A stretch of DNA of 64,000 nt from Diaporthe sp. PMI_573 (taxonomy: Eukaryota; Ascomycota; Sordariomycetes; Diaporthales; Diaporthaceae), in assembly GCA_021399435.1 (NCBI GenBank), contig JAJTUP010000074.1, forward strand, positions 124,001 to 188,000, in the 5' to 3' direction. Made by a program: the position numbers and the translations under genes. The notes under the pieces are model-generated. The model was not told the DNA's origin and searched no databases. It saw only the letters and a list, made by a program, of their open reading frames with translations. This document shows positions 12,582 through 24,086 of this stretch, one piece after another (positions within the stretch are counted from its first letter, which is position 1; every line of letters starts with the position of its first letter).

Positions 12582-13345
12582 ATGCCAGTCACAGAGTTTG
12601 CCTACTTTGCTGTCAAGCCCGGCAAAAGGGTTTTGGACGACTCCACACCGGAAGGTGTGATCATGACCAGGGAGTGGGAGACGGCCTGCCTGCAGCCGGG
12701 CGCCCACCGTGCATACTGGGCCATGCAGATTGAAGACCCTACGAAGCTTGTCGGATTTCTGGACTGGGACAGGGTCGAAGACCACCATGATTGGTTAAAG
12801 ACCGAGTAAGCGCCTTCGAAGTGCGTCAGGGCCCTGGTGCTGACCAATGGACCCTCCAACCTAGTTGGAACGCAGAGGTTGTCAAGGACATGCCCACTAT
12901 GCTGGAGTTCGATAGAACAGAGTTTGTTAAACACCTGGCCCTGGAACCGTGGCCGCCCACGGCCATCTTGGATGCCCAGAACAATGGCCCGCTGGCCACG
13001 GAAGTTCTGATGCTGTGGTTCCCTGCCGATGTCACTGCCGAGATGAAGGCAGCCGTGGAAGTGCAGGCAAAGAAGTTTCGAGCGACCGCATTGGACGCTT
13101 GTCCCAGCATCAAGGGCATAAGTTCTGGCTGGAGTGTGGAAAATGATATTCCCATTATCGGGGGCAACGGCAAAGTTGGGACTGTGTACGTGCTGCTTGT
13201 AGGGTGGCCTAACATGGAGACGAGTCAGAAGGTTCGGCAGATGGAGGCCTTCGTGGGCTGTATCAGTTCACTTCGGGGTATGCACGGTCTGGTAACCTTG
13301 AACAACATGCACGTTAGCTGCAGGAGCTTCGAGTCGCGCAAGTAG
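12582..13345 (+). CDS. Two-barrel ABM/stress-responsive-type protein
   Basis: Exons 12582-12805 and 12865-13345 join in phase (59-bp GT-AG intron), giving 234 residues. The start MPVTEFAYFAVKPGK is the first ATG leading into conserved sequence. Two similar halves can be seen. The first has the motif HRAYWAMQIEDPTKLVGFLD with a DHHDWLK helix, and the second has VGTVYVLLVGWPNMETSQK. This matches fungal proteins of the dimeric alpha-beta barrel superfamily that fuse two barrels in one chain. No catalytic residues can be named. It lies between two nucleotide-sugar genes, on the same strand as the decarboxylase. A function in the same pathway is only a guess from position. Confidence 0.7.
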
Positions 13346-14494
13346 AGCGACTACTTTGTTCAGCTTAGGATGAGTTAGGCGATCAGATCGGCCTCAAGGA
13401 AAGTCTGGACAGAATTTGAGGAAGCTTGGAAGCTTTGAACGCATTATGTCACAGTAGGAGCATTTGAGAACTTGCTCATCTTCACATGCTGATGACGTGG
13501 CTCACGCACACCCTTCCAGGGATTTAGATACATCTAAATCACATGGTTTAGTGATCATCAGAGCTCAGTTATTACTAAATCTTCTAGACTTCTAGGATCT
13601 CAACCAATGCCACTACCGCAACGTGGGAAACCAATTCTACATAGATATGCAGGCCAACTCCGGTTACACAGAGACCGGCAAGGCTTGGCATACTCACAGG
13701 ATACGTCAAATAAATTAGGTGTGATTTAAATGTTGGGGAATCAGCTAAAATTGACTTGCGGTTCACATGCCTGCGATGAACTGAGTCGGTCGGACAGTCG
13801 CGGTGCCGTCATCATCATGAGAGATGACGACCATATGGCCCGACAGTTGCAGTTGGTGGGCGCAAGGCAAGTTGGAACTTTGCGCTCTCAGATGTGACAG
13901 TCTCGGCTCGCCCCGTTCCAGAAGTTTAAGGCAAGGAAATAAAATTTACTGTATCTTAGCACTGGCCGAAGCTTTCCGCAAATGAATCAAAAACGTTACA
14001 GTCGATGTCTGTGCCGACATGTGGGTTAAAATGAGTGATTCTCTGCTGCAAGGGGGTGTAGAATCGCGGGTCCTGCCTAGATTGCAGTTAATAAGAACTT
14101 TGGCGGGAGAAGTTAAAGATTAAGTTTGGGATCCCAGCTGACCGGTGAGGGTGTAACAGGATGCTTCTCCTATTGGTCAAGTTGTCACTCAACCAAAGCC
14201 TACCCACTTCCCGGACGCCGGTGAAGCTAAATTGATCCGAGCTTGCCAGCCCTGGAGACACCATTCAACCTTTTCGAATCAGGGGCCAATGAGCCGTGTT
14301 CGAAGGTCGCATCAGTCCTGAGCGCTAACCAACCGCCGAGGAAAGCATACTCCAGCTAACGGAAGTGACAGCGGTTGCTCCCGATCCACTAGTCACACTT
14401 TGTCTCTGCTGGTCTTTGCTGTTACGTGGGAAGTACTGGAATTACAGCGTACAAAGTGGCCATCTGCTTGTATTTCCCATGTCTCTATGAATGC
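13346..14494. other. Gene-free interval with repeat-like block
   Basis: No coding region is supported. Near 14095-14185 the blocks GGGAGAAGTTAAAG, TTTGGGATCC, GGTGTAAC and TCTCCTATTGG resemble parts of the dispersed element seen near 9400 and 59200, though in a different order. The interval also covers the 3' flanks of two convergent genes. Confidence 0.35.
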
Positions 14495-16133
14495 CTAGAT
14501 GCGAGCCTGGCTGCCATGAATCCGTGGCTGGTTCCGAGCGCGACGTACGAGACGTCCAACCCCTTCCAGGTGGAAACCAAGAGATGTAATCTCCGGTTCC
14601 AGGTAATTGTGTCCATCGAAAATGTACCTAGGCCTCTTCATCAACCGATGAATTTGTCCCCAGTCGGCAGCTGGGGTTCCGTGTTCTTCTACAACGCAGC
14701 AGTAGTTAGCACACGCTGAATTGATGTAATTGGATGCTAGTAATTGGGTGCATACCTCTCGGGAAAAGGCGTAGGCCCTCCCAGGTATTGAGAACAGCAA
14801 TTGCGCTCGCCCCGCGACAAGTGCTGTGAATGTCTTTCCCGGCAGACACTCGTTCGTCCGCGATGTGCGCAAGCCCGTTCAGGCTTGCGCCCACGTCGCC
14901 CATGACCTTTACCTCATTGACAAGGGGGTCAAAAATGCGGACAGAATAACCCGCAAGTGCCAAGGAACGAACCACCTTGATAGCTGGCGACTCACGGGTG
15001 TCACCTGTCTTGGGCTTGAAGGCGAGGCCAAGAATGGCCACGGTGGCATGTTCAGGAACATTTCTGATGATGCGCCTAATGCAGCGCTCGGTCTGATAGG
15101 TGTTGATTGTCACGATGCTCCCGAAGTAGGATGCTGCAGCCTGAAGCCCGAGCTGAGACGCTGTCCATGTAAGGTGCAACACATCTTTCTTGAAGCAGCT
15201 ACCGCCGAATCCAGTCGTGGCGTTCAACATGTACGGACCGATCCGGTGGTCAAGTCCACACGCGGTCGAGACTTCTCTGATATCGGCACCAAGTTCCTCG
15301 CAGACCACACTCAAGGCGTTGATGCTGCTGATGCGCTGTGCCAGGAGGGCATTTGCTGCCAGCTTGGACAGTTCGCAAGAGTGGCTTCTCATTGTCATGA
15401 TCCTATCCCTCGGGACCCAATGGGCATACAAGTCGGCCAGATACTGCGCCGCTTCTCTGCCGCTGTCCGTGTCGGACGAGCCGATCAGGACTCGGCCAGG
15501 GTTGAGTAGGTCCTGGATAGCTGAGCCTTCGGCCAGGAACTCGGGGTTCGACAGAACCTCACAGTGCACGCCCGGACGAAGCAGACCCCGTAGTACACGC
15601 GCCGTCTCCTCCGCCGTTCCGCATGGCAATGTGCTCTTGTTGACGAGTATGAAATTCTTGATGGCCGTCTTGGCGACATGTTTGATTGCCGCGTAGAAGC
15701 TTGTCATATCAGGAGCCAGTCCTGTTGCTGGATGGGATACTTCGCCAGTGGTGGATGGAGTCTCGACAGCGATGAAGATCACATCCGCTTCTCGGACTTC
15801 CTTGTCGATATCAGTTGAGAAGTTCAAGTTAGGTCTGCGAGATCCACAGCCAGGCCCCATTCCTCTTGCCGTCTGCACGGCGTCAGTGAGGCCGGGCTCG
15901 TTGATAGGAGGGCAGGTCGAGTTCCACGCCGCAATCCTGCCGGCGTTCTTGTCCACGATACAAACGTCGACCTCTGGAACTTTCAATGCGATTATCGAGG
16001 CAGTGGGTCCGCCCTGGATCTCGAATACTTAGTATGCATTCAAGCTCTGCCGCGTGTCATGATAAGAGCAACGTACCACATAGCCCGCCCCAACACAGCA
16101 TATCTTGATAGGTTGTTCATTTGATTGCGCCAT
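14495..16133 (-). CDS. UDP-glucose 6-dehydrogenase
   Basis: Exons 16077-16133, 14756-16013 and 14495-14688 join in phase to 502 residues. The first exon gives the start of the Rossmann motif (KICCVGAGYV, then GGPTA across the splice). Next come the NAD-binding half with VIFIAVETPS, the substrate block VLSNPEFLAEGSAIQDLLNP, and the catalytic cysteine (about residue 292) in TTGFGGSCFKKD. The C-terminal Rossmann half has ILGLAFKPKTGDTRESPA, and the last exon supplies RPRYIFDGHNYL. The enzyme makes UDP-glucuronate from UDP-glucose with two NAD+ in the cytosol. The product is the substrate of the decarboxylase-type protein at 10026-11370. A second splice is needed near the end: without it the chain would stop early and lose the conserved tail. 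Fungi often carry one housekeeping copy elsewhere, so this may be a cluster-specific paralog. Confidence 0.93.
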
Positions 16134-16878
16134 GCCTTTTAGAATGTACTTATTCGCATATCACTGAGGTACACATGATATCTGAGACCATTTCACACAT
16201 ACAGGCCACTCAATGTCTGCGTCGAACGGGCAGGGACTCTTTTAAGGTCTTCCTACGCACTTCGACTGCTTCAGACTCCGAGCCCCTGAGCTCATCCACC
16301 TTAACAGCTCCATGATCGATGACCGCCATGGAGATCTTATTACTTAGACTATGAAAGCCGCCGTACCCTGTTCCATGCTTTCTGACCTGGCCATCGATCT
16401 ATGATTCAAGTGTATGAGATCGAGATCGAGTATTTTCCCCCTCTCCCCGTCGGCTGGTCCCTCTTTGCCCCTTTCTTGACTCATTCGCCGCTCACTCCTC
16501 GGCTCCGTGAGAGTAACTTTGTGTACATCCGGATACTCATCTAAACCCTAAAGCAATCGCACGTTTCTGCAAAACAAATGCTAAATTGCTTAGACGCCAA
16601 TAGCACTGGGATTCACTTGCTTTTTACCCAAACAAGGCGAGAGTTTCTGCTAGATGTGATGTACATCGATCTAGACATGTTTGGCTCCTTTTACATAATT
16701 AACCTTGGTCGAGGTGGGATCGACCCACTGGGCGATCTTCACAATCGTGGGCAGTATTGGGGTCTGTTGAACTCGATTTGAGCCGTTCTTATCTAGGTAT
16801 TTTCCAAGACACCCAGCGCGATTCAATCTCAAATCCTCTTGGACCACTGTACATCAAGCCAATCACGTCTAGGGCAAA
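16134..16878. promoter_or_regulatory. Divergent promoter between dehydrogenase and aminotransferase
   Basis: This interval of 745 bp lies between two genes pointing away from each other and holds no supported gene. It includes a C/T-rich tract near 16435-16500. The shared position would allow the dehydrogenase and the aminotransferase to be turned on together; that is inference from layout. Confidence 0.4.
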
Positions 16879-18104
16879 ATGATACCCCTCTCAAAACCAT
16901 TCTTGCCGCCGAACTCGGTTCGGTACCTTCAAGAGGTCCTCCAATCTGGGAGGTTGGTGGGCCAGGGGCCGTGGACACAGCTCTGTACGCGATGGCTCGA
17001 AGACATGATGCTGGAGGGCAAGGCCTTTCTGGTGCCTTCTGGCACGGCAGCCCTGGAGATGGCAGCCATGGTGATGAATATTTCACCAGGCGACGAGGTC
17101 ATCTTCCCAAGCTTCACGTTCGTGTCTACCGTCAACGCGTTTGTTGCCAGAGGTGCCGTGCCCGTCTTCGTCGACATTGAAGAAAAGACAATGAACATCG
17201 ACGTGTCCAAAATTGAGGCAGCCATCACTACAAGGACCCGCGCGTTAGTCCCCGTCCATTATGCCGGCATCTCCTGTATGATGGACGAGATTATGGACCT
17301 TGCCACTCTTCACGGCCTGGTGGTGGTCGAGGATGCGGCGCAGAGTCTCACCTCCAAGTACCACGGCAAGTTCTCAGGGACAATCGGCCACATTGGGTGT
17401 TTCAGCTTCCACGAGACCAAGAATTTCACATCTGGTGGCCAAGGAGGAGCCGTTCTCATCAACCAGCGAGAACTGGTTGACCGTGCAGAGGTTATCTACG
17501 ACAACGGCACAAACAGGGTGCAATTCCTCCGCGGAGAGATCCAACAGTACGAATGGCAGGATGTAGGCTCAAACTATGTCCTGTCGGAGTGTCTTGCCTC
17601 TCTACTGTGGTCACATCTCGAACTGGCCGATATCATTCAGAAGCAGCGCCGTGAGATCTGGCACAAGTACTATGCAAAACTCCAGAAAATGGCAGCTGAG
17701 AGCAGCGAATTTGACGTCCCCAGCGTCCCGCCTGGCTGCGAGTGCAACGGTCATATATATTGTTAGCTTCTTCAATTCCCCGCTGTTCAGGCTCTGTATC
17801 ACACCAGGAAAGCTGACAGGTACATTGAGAAGATATCAAACTACGAGATCCCAAGCGTCGGGGGAATTTGATAGCTCATATGAAACAAAACGGAGTTGCA
17901 GTGTCTCCTCACTATACACCGCTACACCTGTCATCTATTGGCAAGCGAATAGGGAGGTTCGTTGGCGAAGATCGCCATACGAGCCACGGGAGTGAGTCAC
18001 TGGTACGTTTGCCAATCTATCATGAGTTAGGAGAGGCGGAGCAAGATGAAGTTATCCGGAACTTGCATTCATTTTTTGTATCTCGTCCTGATTCTAGACT
18101 GTAG
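16879..18104 (+). CDS. WecE/RffA-type PLP-dependent nucleotide-sugar aminotransferase (DegT/DnrJ/EryC1)
   Basis: Exons 16879-17761 and 17833-18104 join in phase (71-bp GT-AG intron, restoring HIYYIKLRDP) to 384 residues, close to bacterial WecE. The chain follows that family from end to end: start MIPLSKPFL, the PSGTAALEMAA block, DEVIFPSFTFVST, VPVHYAG, VVEDAAQS, then CFSFHETKNFTSGGQGGA, whose Lys181 is the expected PLP lysine, and late HYTPLH and GEDRHT blocks. Known WecE proteins aminate the 4-keto group of dTDP-4-keto-6-deoxyglucose with glutamate; relatives such as ArnB act on UDP-4-keto-pentose. No dTDP-glucose genes are in the window, while UDP-glucuronate genes are, so the pentose is a likely substrate (inference). 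The family is chiefly bacterial, suggesting old transfer into the fungus, since an intron is present. Confidence 0.92.
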
Positions 18105-18167
18105 CCAAGGAAACAAGAGGGATGTATCCATCTAACAGGTAGTCGGTTGCGCCGTTTCATGTGAATA

Positions 18168-18906
18168 TCAGATGCTTGGTGCTGGAAGGATGCTACGCAT
18201 GCCACCCTTCGCGACCTGCTCTGACAGAATCTGCTGTCGCGTCGTGCCCGTCAGGACATCAAGCTCACTCTCTGCGACGCCCCGCACCATTACATGAATA
18301 TGATCCAGAGCCTTCACACTCTGCCACTCCGCCTTCTGCTTAAACCACAAGACGTTCTCGTCGAAGTCAGCCCCAAGGCCCTTGTCGAAAATCCTCCGCA
18401 AAAATGTCTCTATAGCCGCCGCGGCCTCTGTCGTGGGGAGGCTTGTACCAGGATCAATGGGGATCCTGACCTTGGACCAGATCACAAGATGAGTGATTCC
18501 CTCGGCCAGCCCGTAAGGCCAATCGTTCCGGATTATTTTGTAGTCATCAGGGTGCTCGAATAGAGCGGCATCCCGGGCGACAATTGGGTATTCCCACGTG
18601 AGCCTCTCTCGTCGCACGAACTCGGCAACGGAACCATATTGTTTTGCGACTGTGGAGTACCAAAAAATATAGTTTCGAAGCTCTCGTGGACTTCGTCGAA
18701 GTATGCCCATGTCGCCTGTAGCTAGTACGGTTTAGTACGATGCAATGAGCTCGCCAAGGATCCGTAGGTAGGCGGGAAATACCAATGATGTTCTTGAGCT
18801 GCGCCCAATCATAGGGTTCGAATTCACCGAATCGTCCCAGCAAGGCGTTTATGTCATCTTCGTTGAGTTTGAAAGGTGGGTTCTCAATGATCGATTTCAC
18901 GTTCAT
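18168..18906 (-). CDS. DUF3605 protein, N-acetylglucosamine-induced protein 1 family
   Basis: Exons 18783-18906 and 18168-18715 join in phase to 223 residues. The start MNVKSIIENPPFKLNEDD is followed by YDWAQLKNIIG, and the second exon gives LRRSPRELRNYIFWY and the histidine/proline-rich conserved block around IIRNDWPYGLAEGITHLVIW. This is the pattern of fungal DUF3605 proteins, named after a yeast gene induced by N-acetylglucosamine. The biochemical activity of the family is not known to me. The gene runs tail-to-tail against the aminotransferase, 63 bases apart. The pairing of an amino-sugar-induced family with an aminosugar enzyme is suggestive, but may be chance. Confidence 0.82.
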
Positions 18907-19689
18907 GATGGCTCTGTTTTGCGGATTCAATCTGAAGCAGCAGTAACAAGGTCTAGCATTACTGGGATTTACAAAAATAGTACGTATGACGGAAAAAGTT
19001 CCTCTAAAGAATCCGTGCATTTGCCTTGGTTGTATCTGGCTGTTGGGTGTTTGGATACAACCGCTCTCGTCTCGGACTTGCATGCAGCATGTTAAACGAA
19101 ATCACGCACATGTGAATCAAATGATTTTGTCATACTCGGGGATTTAGACTCAGATCCACTGACCACGTAGAGATCTCCGCATCCTAGAGTTCATAGGCCT
19201 TCAGGGATCCGTGCTCGGGGTCGGCACCAAGTTACTTTTGACTGAGCCGGCTTTTGGAAACCTTAATTATCAACGAGGTTGCTGCTCCACCCTTCCGCTT
19301 ACATGGCGTGGCGGGCATTAATACACATAGGGTTAATTGTGGGGCTGGGGGTTCGCCTGCCATGTCACCCTAGTGTGTCACACTACACCAGAGGAAGTTA
19401 GACAACCACTGCTACCTAGGTAAATAATTATAGCGGTTTGATGTAGTATTCAGTCAGGGGGGGGGAGAAGTTCCAGCAGTAGGCATTAGGGATGGCAAAT
19501 CAGAAGCAATACACTATCGAAGCAATAACAAATAAAGGCGGTCCAACTCCGTCGACGCAAATATAATCAAACTGTCATGAACAAAACCGCACTATACTGC
19601 TATTACACCGATATTTAGTCATTTCCCCTATAATCAACTCCACTACTGGCATCACCTGCACGCTTCTTTAGGATCAAAGCTTCTCCGCG
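18907..19689. other. Promoter region between DUF3605 and dehydrogenase genes
   Basis: This divergent interval of about 780 bp contains no supported gene. A run of ten G occurs near 19458-19467. C/T-rich sequence precedes the dehydrogenase start at 19690, as is usual for fungal promoters. Confidence 0.4.
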
Positions 19690-20591
19690 ATGCCTCTCTT
19701 CAAGCCCGAGAACATCAACACCCCCGTTCTCGATCAGTTCTCCCTAAGCGGCAAGATTGCCGCCGTCACTGGTGGTGCCAAGGGTATCGGCCTCGAAGTC
19801 GTCCGTGGACTTGCGGAGGCGGGTGCTGACGTCGCCATTATCTGGAAAACTTCTCACCAAGCCGCCGAGGAGGCGGCGGCTGTCATCTCCCGCGACACGG
19901 GGAGGCGGGTGCAAACGTACCAGTGTGATGTCTCGAAAAAGGATGCCATCGACGAGACCATGCAGCGGATTGCCAAGGAGTTTGGCCGCGGTCGGCTAGA
20001 TATCGTCGTGGCTAACGCTGGAGTGGTTGCCATCGCCCTAGCGCTCGATGTGACCGAGGATGACTGGGCGGCGAACAATGGTCCGAACCTCGACGGGGTA
20101 ATGTGGACGGCGCAGGCAGCGGGGAAGATCTTCAAGGCGCAGGGGAAAGGCAACCTGATATTCACGGCGAGCATCAGCGGGAGTATTGTGAATATCCCCC
20201 AGACTATATCCACGTACTGTGCCAGCAAGGCCGCCGTGGTGCACCTGGCCAAGTGCCTAGCGGTGGAATGGGCGGACTTTGCACGCGTGAACGCCATCTC
20301 TCCTGGGTTCGTTATGACGGATGTGTTGGCCGCGTGCCCCAAGGAGTTGCTTAGTACATGGGTCAATATGACCCCCGGTAAGAGGATATGTGACCCTGCC
20401 GAATTGAAGAGTGTAAGTCCTCCCTTGTTTCTTCCATTCAGTCTTATCTTGGGACGACTTGGCTTTCGAAGTTGGGATTGCAAATTGACCGTGTGCTGAA
20501 AAAACAGGCATATGTATTCCTCGCTTCCGATGCCTGTAGCTTCATGACCGGCGCGAACATTGTGATAGACGGGGGTTACACGCTCCCCTAG
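19690..20591 (+). CDS. Short-chain dehydrogenase/reductase (sorbose reductase/mannitol dehydrogenase-like)
   Basis: Exons 19690-20412 and 20508-20591 join in phase to 268 residues, the usual length. The cofactor motif TGGAKGIG lies at about residues 27-34, NAG at 109-111, the serine of the active site near 161-163, and Tyr176-Lys180 in YCASK. The last exon restores the family's closing block (FLASDACSFMTGANIVIDGG). The enzyme reduces a ketone or oxidises an alcohol with NADP(H), in the cytosol. Close relatives act on free ketoses and polyols. It stands at the edge of the nucleotide-sugar group. Whether it belongs to that pathway is unknown. Confidence 0.9.
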
Positions 20592-21351
20592 CACCGGGGG
20601 CCGGTATAAAGGGTCTCTAATCAGTTATTCTTTCCTTAGCAACCTTTTCTAAATAGCATTTCTCCTGCCTCCATGTCAGAAATGGTCAATCTATAGTACG
20701 CAGTCCGTGGCCAATAAATTAGATTCCCTTTTTCCCGTACTATCCGTCCAGTTTGACCTGAGTCTCATGTCAAGTTCTGCCCGGTAGCTCACGTGTCAAT
20801 AATTCTGAGGCAATCTTCACAAAGAACGGGTTCATTTTCCTCGATAGCCTCGAAGGCTTGGTCAGAATGTGGTTAAATGTGCGTCGGTGCAGATACACTC
20901 CATATGGTACACCGGAGTGACTTATACGAAATGGTCTTCTTTGCCCGTATCATATGCCTCGCAGTAGTATTATTTGCTCGGCACTCCGATGCTACTTGGT
21001 GTACTCTCTGGCCGTATTCTGGTCCCATTCTGCACTATGAAATCATCCCATGCCCCTGAGCCTGGTAGTCTGCCTTCCCCCACAATATCTCCATGACACG
21101 ATGTGGCTTCAGGACGCCAATGAACCGTTGAATTTGTGAATAACCTTTGCGGCTGCCACTGGTTTCCCCAGCTCAGAACATAGTCATGGCGTTTCCAGCG
21201 CCGTCCTAGCAGATTTGTCTTTCCTCAAGCCTTTCGCCAATTCAACTCCGAGCTTCCAGGGATACTTAAATGCCACATAAGGCTTGACATCCTCCCCAGG
21301 CGCCGTTGACAATATGCGGCAGAGGTACAGATATCGTTTATGTATTCCACA

Positions 21352-21434
21352 GGTCCCGTGGCGCATTGGTCAACGCGCTGGGCTGCCTCGCTACAGAAAT
21401 ATAGGAGACGCGGGTTTAATTCCCGCCAGGACCA
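21352..21434 (+). tRNA. Degenerate tRNA or tRNA-derived sequence
   Basis: The first and last seven bases pair as an acceptor stem with one mismatch (GGTCCCG with CAGGACC). A D-arm with box A is intact (TGGCGCATTGG) and a T-arm of five pairs is present (GCGGG and CCCGC). The box B reads GGTTTAATTCC in place of GGTTCRANNCC, consistent with C-to-T change on both strands. The anticodon stem does not close well, and the length (83) is about ten bases over a class I tRNA. It could be a class II tRNA with a damaged anticodon arm. I give no amino acid. Confidence 0.4.
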
Positions 21435-23960
21435 CCAACCATACTGTATTTTCAAATATATCGCTATTAAGCAATATATTCTAGCTTTTGTGCCAGGGCT
21501 TAGCGGCATACTATGCTGTATATTACCCTTATGGGTTGTCTCTGAGTACGCTGTGTGGTATTAGACATAAAACTAGGTATGCGGTCCCGGGGCCAACCCC
21601 CTTGGACTAAACCACCTTAGAAGCCCCAATGTAAGGCCCAAAATTGGTTGTTGTGATGCCTGATGCCCCATGGGTCGATGAGCTCTATAAAGAGCACATG
21701 CAAAGAACATAGCGTGTAGCGCATAAGAGCCCACTAAGAAACAACGCAACAGAAATAGGTCTCGCTAGCCCAAAGTTGCAGATATCTCACCGGACTCACG
21801 CCAACAACCACTGAGAGTTCGCATACAGGAGGAATTGCACAGCCTAATAATTCAGACCAACAGATGAGATCCACCAGACCCACCGCACTGAAAACACATT
21901 GTGTTCAAATTAAACAAATCGAATTGAGTAACTAATTTTAGATAGCCCGCCTAACTGAACTCGTCAGCTCAGTTCTACACTGGATTTCTGACAATTTATG
22001 ATCGCTCCTCGGCCCCCAGTACTACACAATGCGCAACGTCAGTCAGTGAAGGCGCCCGTAACGGCAGGTAGAAGGGTGACCGGTTGCTTAGCCAAGTCCA
22101 GGCCGGCCATTATCCACCTCAAGCTTTAGAATGGCATCCGAAATGGGTGTAAAACGGCCTCCATCTCTGCAGAACTGGGACTGTTGGTAGGAAAGGCGCG
22201 GCCTTACGCCGCACTTATCTTCATCCGGGCAATGACTTGCCATGGCTTTTCTTGGCATCTTTTGTAGTTGGCGAACTTAAAAGCCCCCAGAATGGAGACC
22301 AGAACACTAGAGCACTGGCTTTGGGATACCGGGAGTAGTACAGGTCTGTTTGTAGTCTCCTTACGGTCGTATTAATGGCTCGACTGGTAGTAACCTTGTC
22401 TATTTCTAGGATTGTCTTTTCGCCACATTATTACAGTTATATAAGTCTTAAATCTCTTTACTATATTGAATCTTACCAGCCTTGCGGCAGCTATTTAAAT
22501 ATGCTCCTCTATTCTAGTGATCTCCTCTTCTCGGTTTATCAATATTACAATTATTATATTTATCTTCTTTCCTTAATCTCTAAGTTTGCTCTGGTAGCAA
22601 CTCTGTCCTGTCTTTTTATTCCGAATCTATTACTATAGCTGTCGTTATCTCATATAATTAGTTCTTGCTGTAGGCTAGCAATAAATAACTCTCTTTTTAA
22701 CAGAATAACCTCTTCCCTTTAGTCTTATACTTACCTTACATCTGTTATTATCTCCGATTTTCTGTCACTATACAGACTACTAATGACTTTAGTGTCATTC
22801 TTGTTGCCATAGCTATAGTTCAAGGTGCTCCTCTTTATACAGATATTTCTCCATCTCTAAGTCACAACTAAGCATTTAAGCATCCTTCCGACCTTAATTC
22901 CGTCGCTCTTAATATTCCAATCAACCTAAACAAGGAATTAGGCAACCGTTCTCATATACTGCTTGTTACTCAAGCAAAGCCACTATTCAAGTCCAATTCC
23001 CCAAAAATCAGTGTGTCCAAGCTCAGCTATTCCAAGCCCAAATCGTAAAAGCCCAAATCGTTTAAGTCCAAACCGTCAAATACTAAATTTTTAAAGTCTA
23101 CTGGTGATAACAGCGGCAATGGCCTCAACAGAGGACAAGAAAAGTAGGCCGGGGATATTAAAAAGCAGTATTCCTTAAACCCTTCTACAGAAGACACAGC
23201 GGTGAGCCCAGAGGCAGACACTAAATAAGACTCTCAAGATCTATCCGACGAGAATACCGAGCAAGATTCCCAATATCTATCCAAAGATTATACCGAGGGG
23301 GTTACCAATAACGACTCCGACAACAATGAGATTAAGTCTTCGAGAGATAATCCCGACAAGCCCGACTTAGACTAGGAAATTTTCGTGACAAACAACAGTT
23401 ATTTCGGAGCTGACCCGGATGAGACAACGTAGAGGAAACTGGGGATACCACCGGAGAGGACAGATCCAAGGTTAATACCGCAACAAATATTGCACTAAAG
23501 CTTGCCCACACAATTAAACATAACAGAAAGTACAAGCAATCCACCTTGCTCTTCCGCAATAATCAATAGCAAAAGAACTAAGGGACTAAAGAATTCGAGT
23601 ATACCGAGACCGGCATTACGGCTGACACTAATGCTTTCCACAAGGCCAACAAGAAAGGCAAAAAGGAACAATCCGTGGGGGACTTTTCCGAGAAACGCGG
23701 ACTCAAGAACCTCAGCGGCCTTTTTAAGTCTTTCGCCAAGGATTTCGCCGACCAAGGCGTCGAAGAAGCTGCCTCACTAGCAATAGCAAGTATGGCAACA
23801 CGATCTCTTTTCCGGAGACGGCAACGCAAAGGGCAAATGCCAATTGAAAGACGTAACCCGAGCTATTGGGCCAACGGAGGTAAGCAGAGGCAGGTGGGCT
23901 GACGGGACTCCCAAGATTTAGACCTTTGATTAAAGTAACGTGTCTCCGAAGCAAGTCTTC
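21435..23960. repeat. AT-rich, stop-rich degenerate region (RIP-like relic)
   Basis: From about 22370 the base composition shifts to A+T-rich and remains so to about 22960. From about 22975 to 23900 a Ser/Lys/Asp-rich forward reading runs on but is broken by several TAG codons; for instance, TAG falls in the frame carrying DSQDLSDENTEQDSQYLS. The later part includes GLKNLSGLFKSFAKDFADQG. Gln codons turned to TAG by C-to-T change would account for it. I cannot name the ancestral gene or element. No terminal repeats or transposase motifs were seen. Confidence 0.45.
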
Positions 23961-24086
23961 TGTTTAATTAAGCGGTGATAATCCTTCGATTGTGGTGCCG
24001 TCCCCTGAGGCATTGGGCATTGGGACATTCGGAAGCCAAACATGTAATTATTATGCTATGATTGACTAGGTGGTCTTAGGTGCCTT

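Noticed and set aside
14826..15696. Two plus-strand frames opposite UDP-glucose dehydrogenase
   Set aside because: Shadows of the conserved enzyme.
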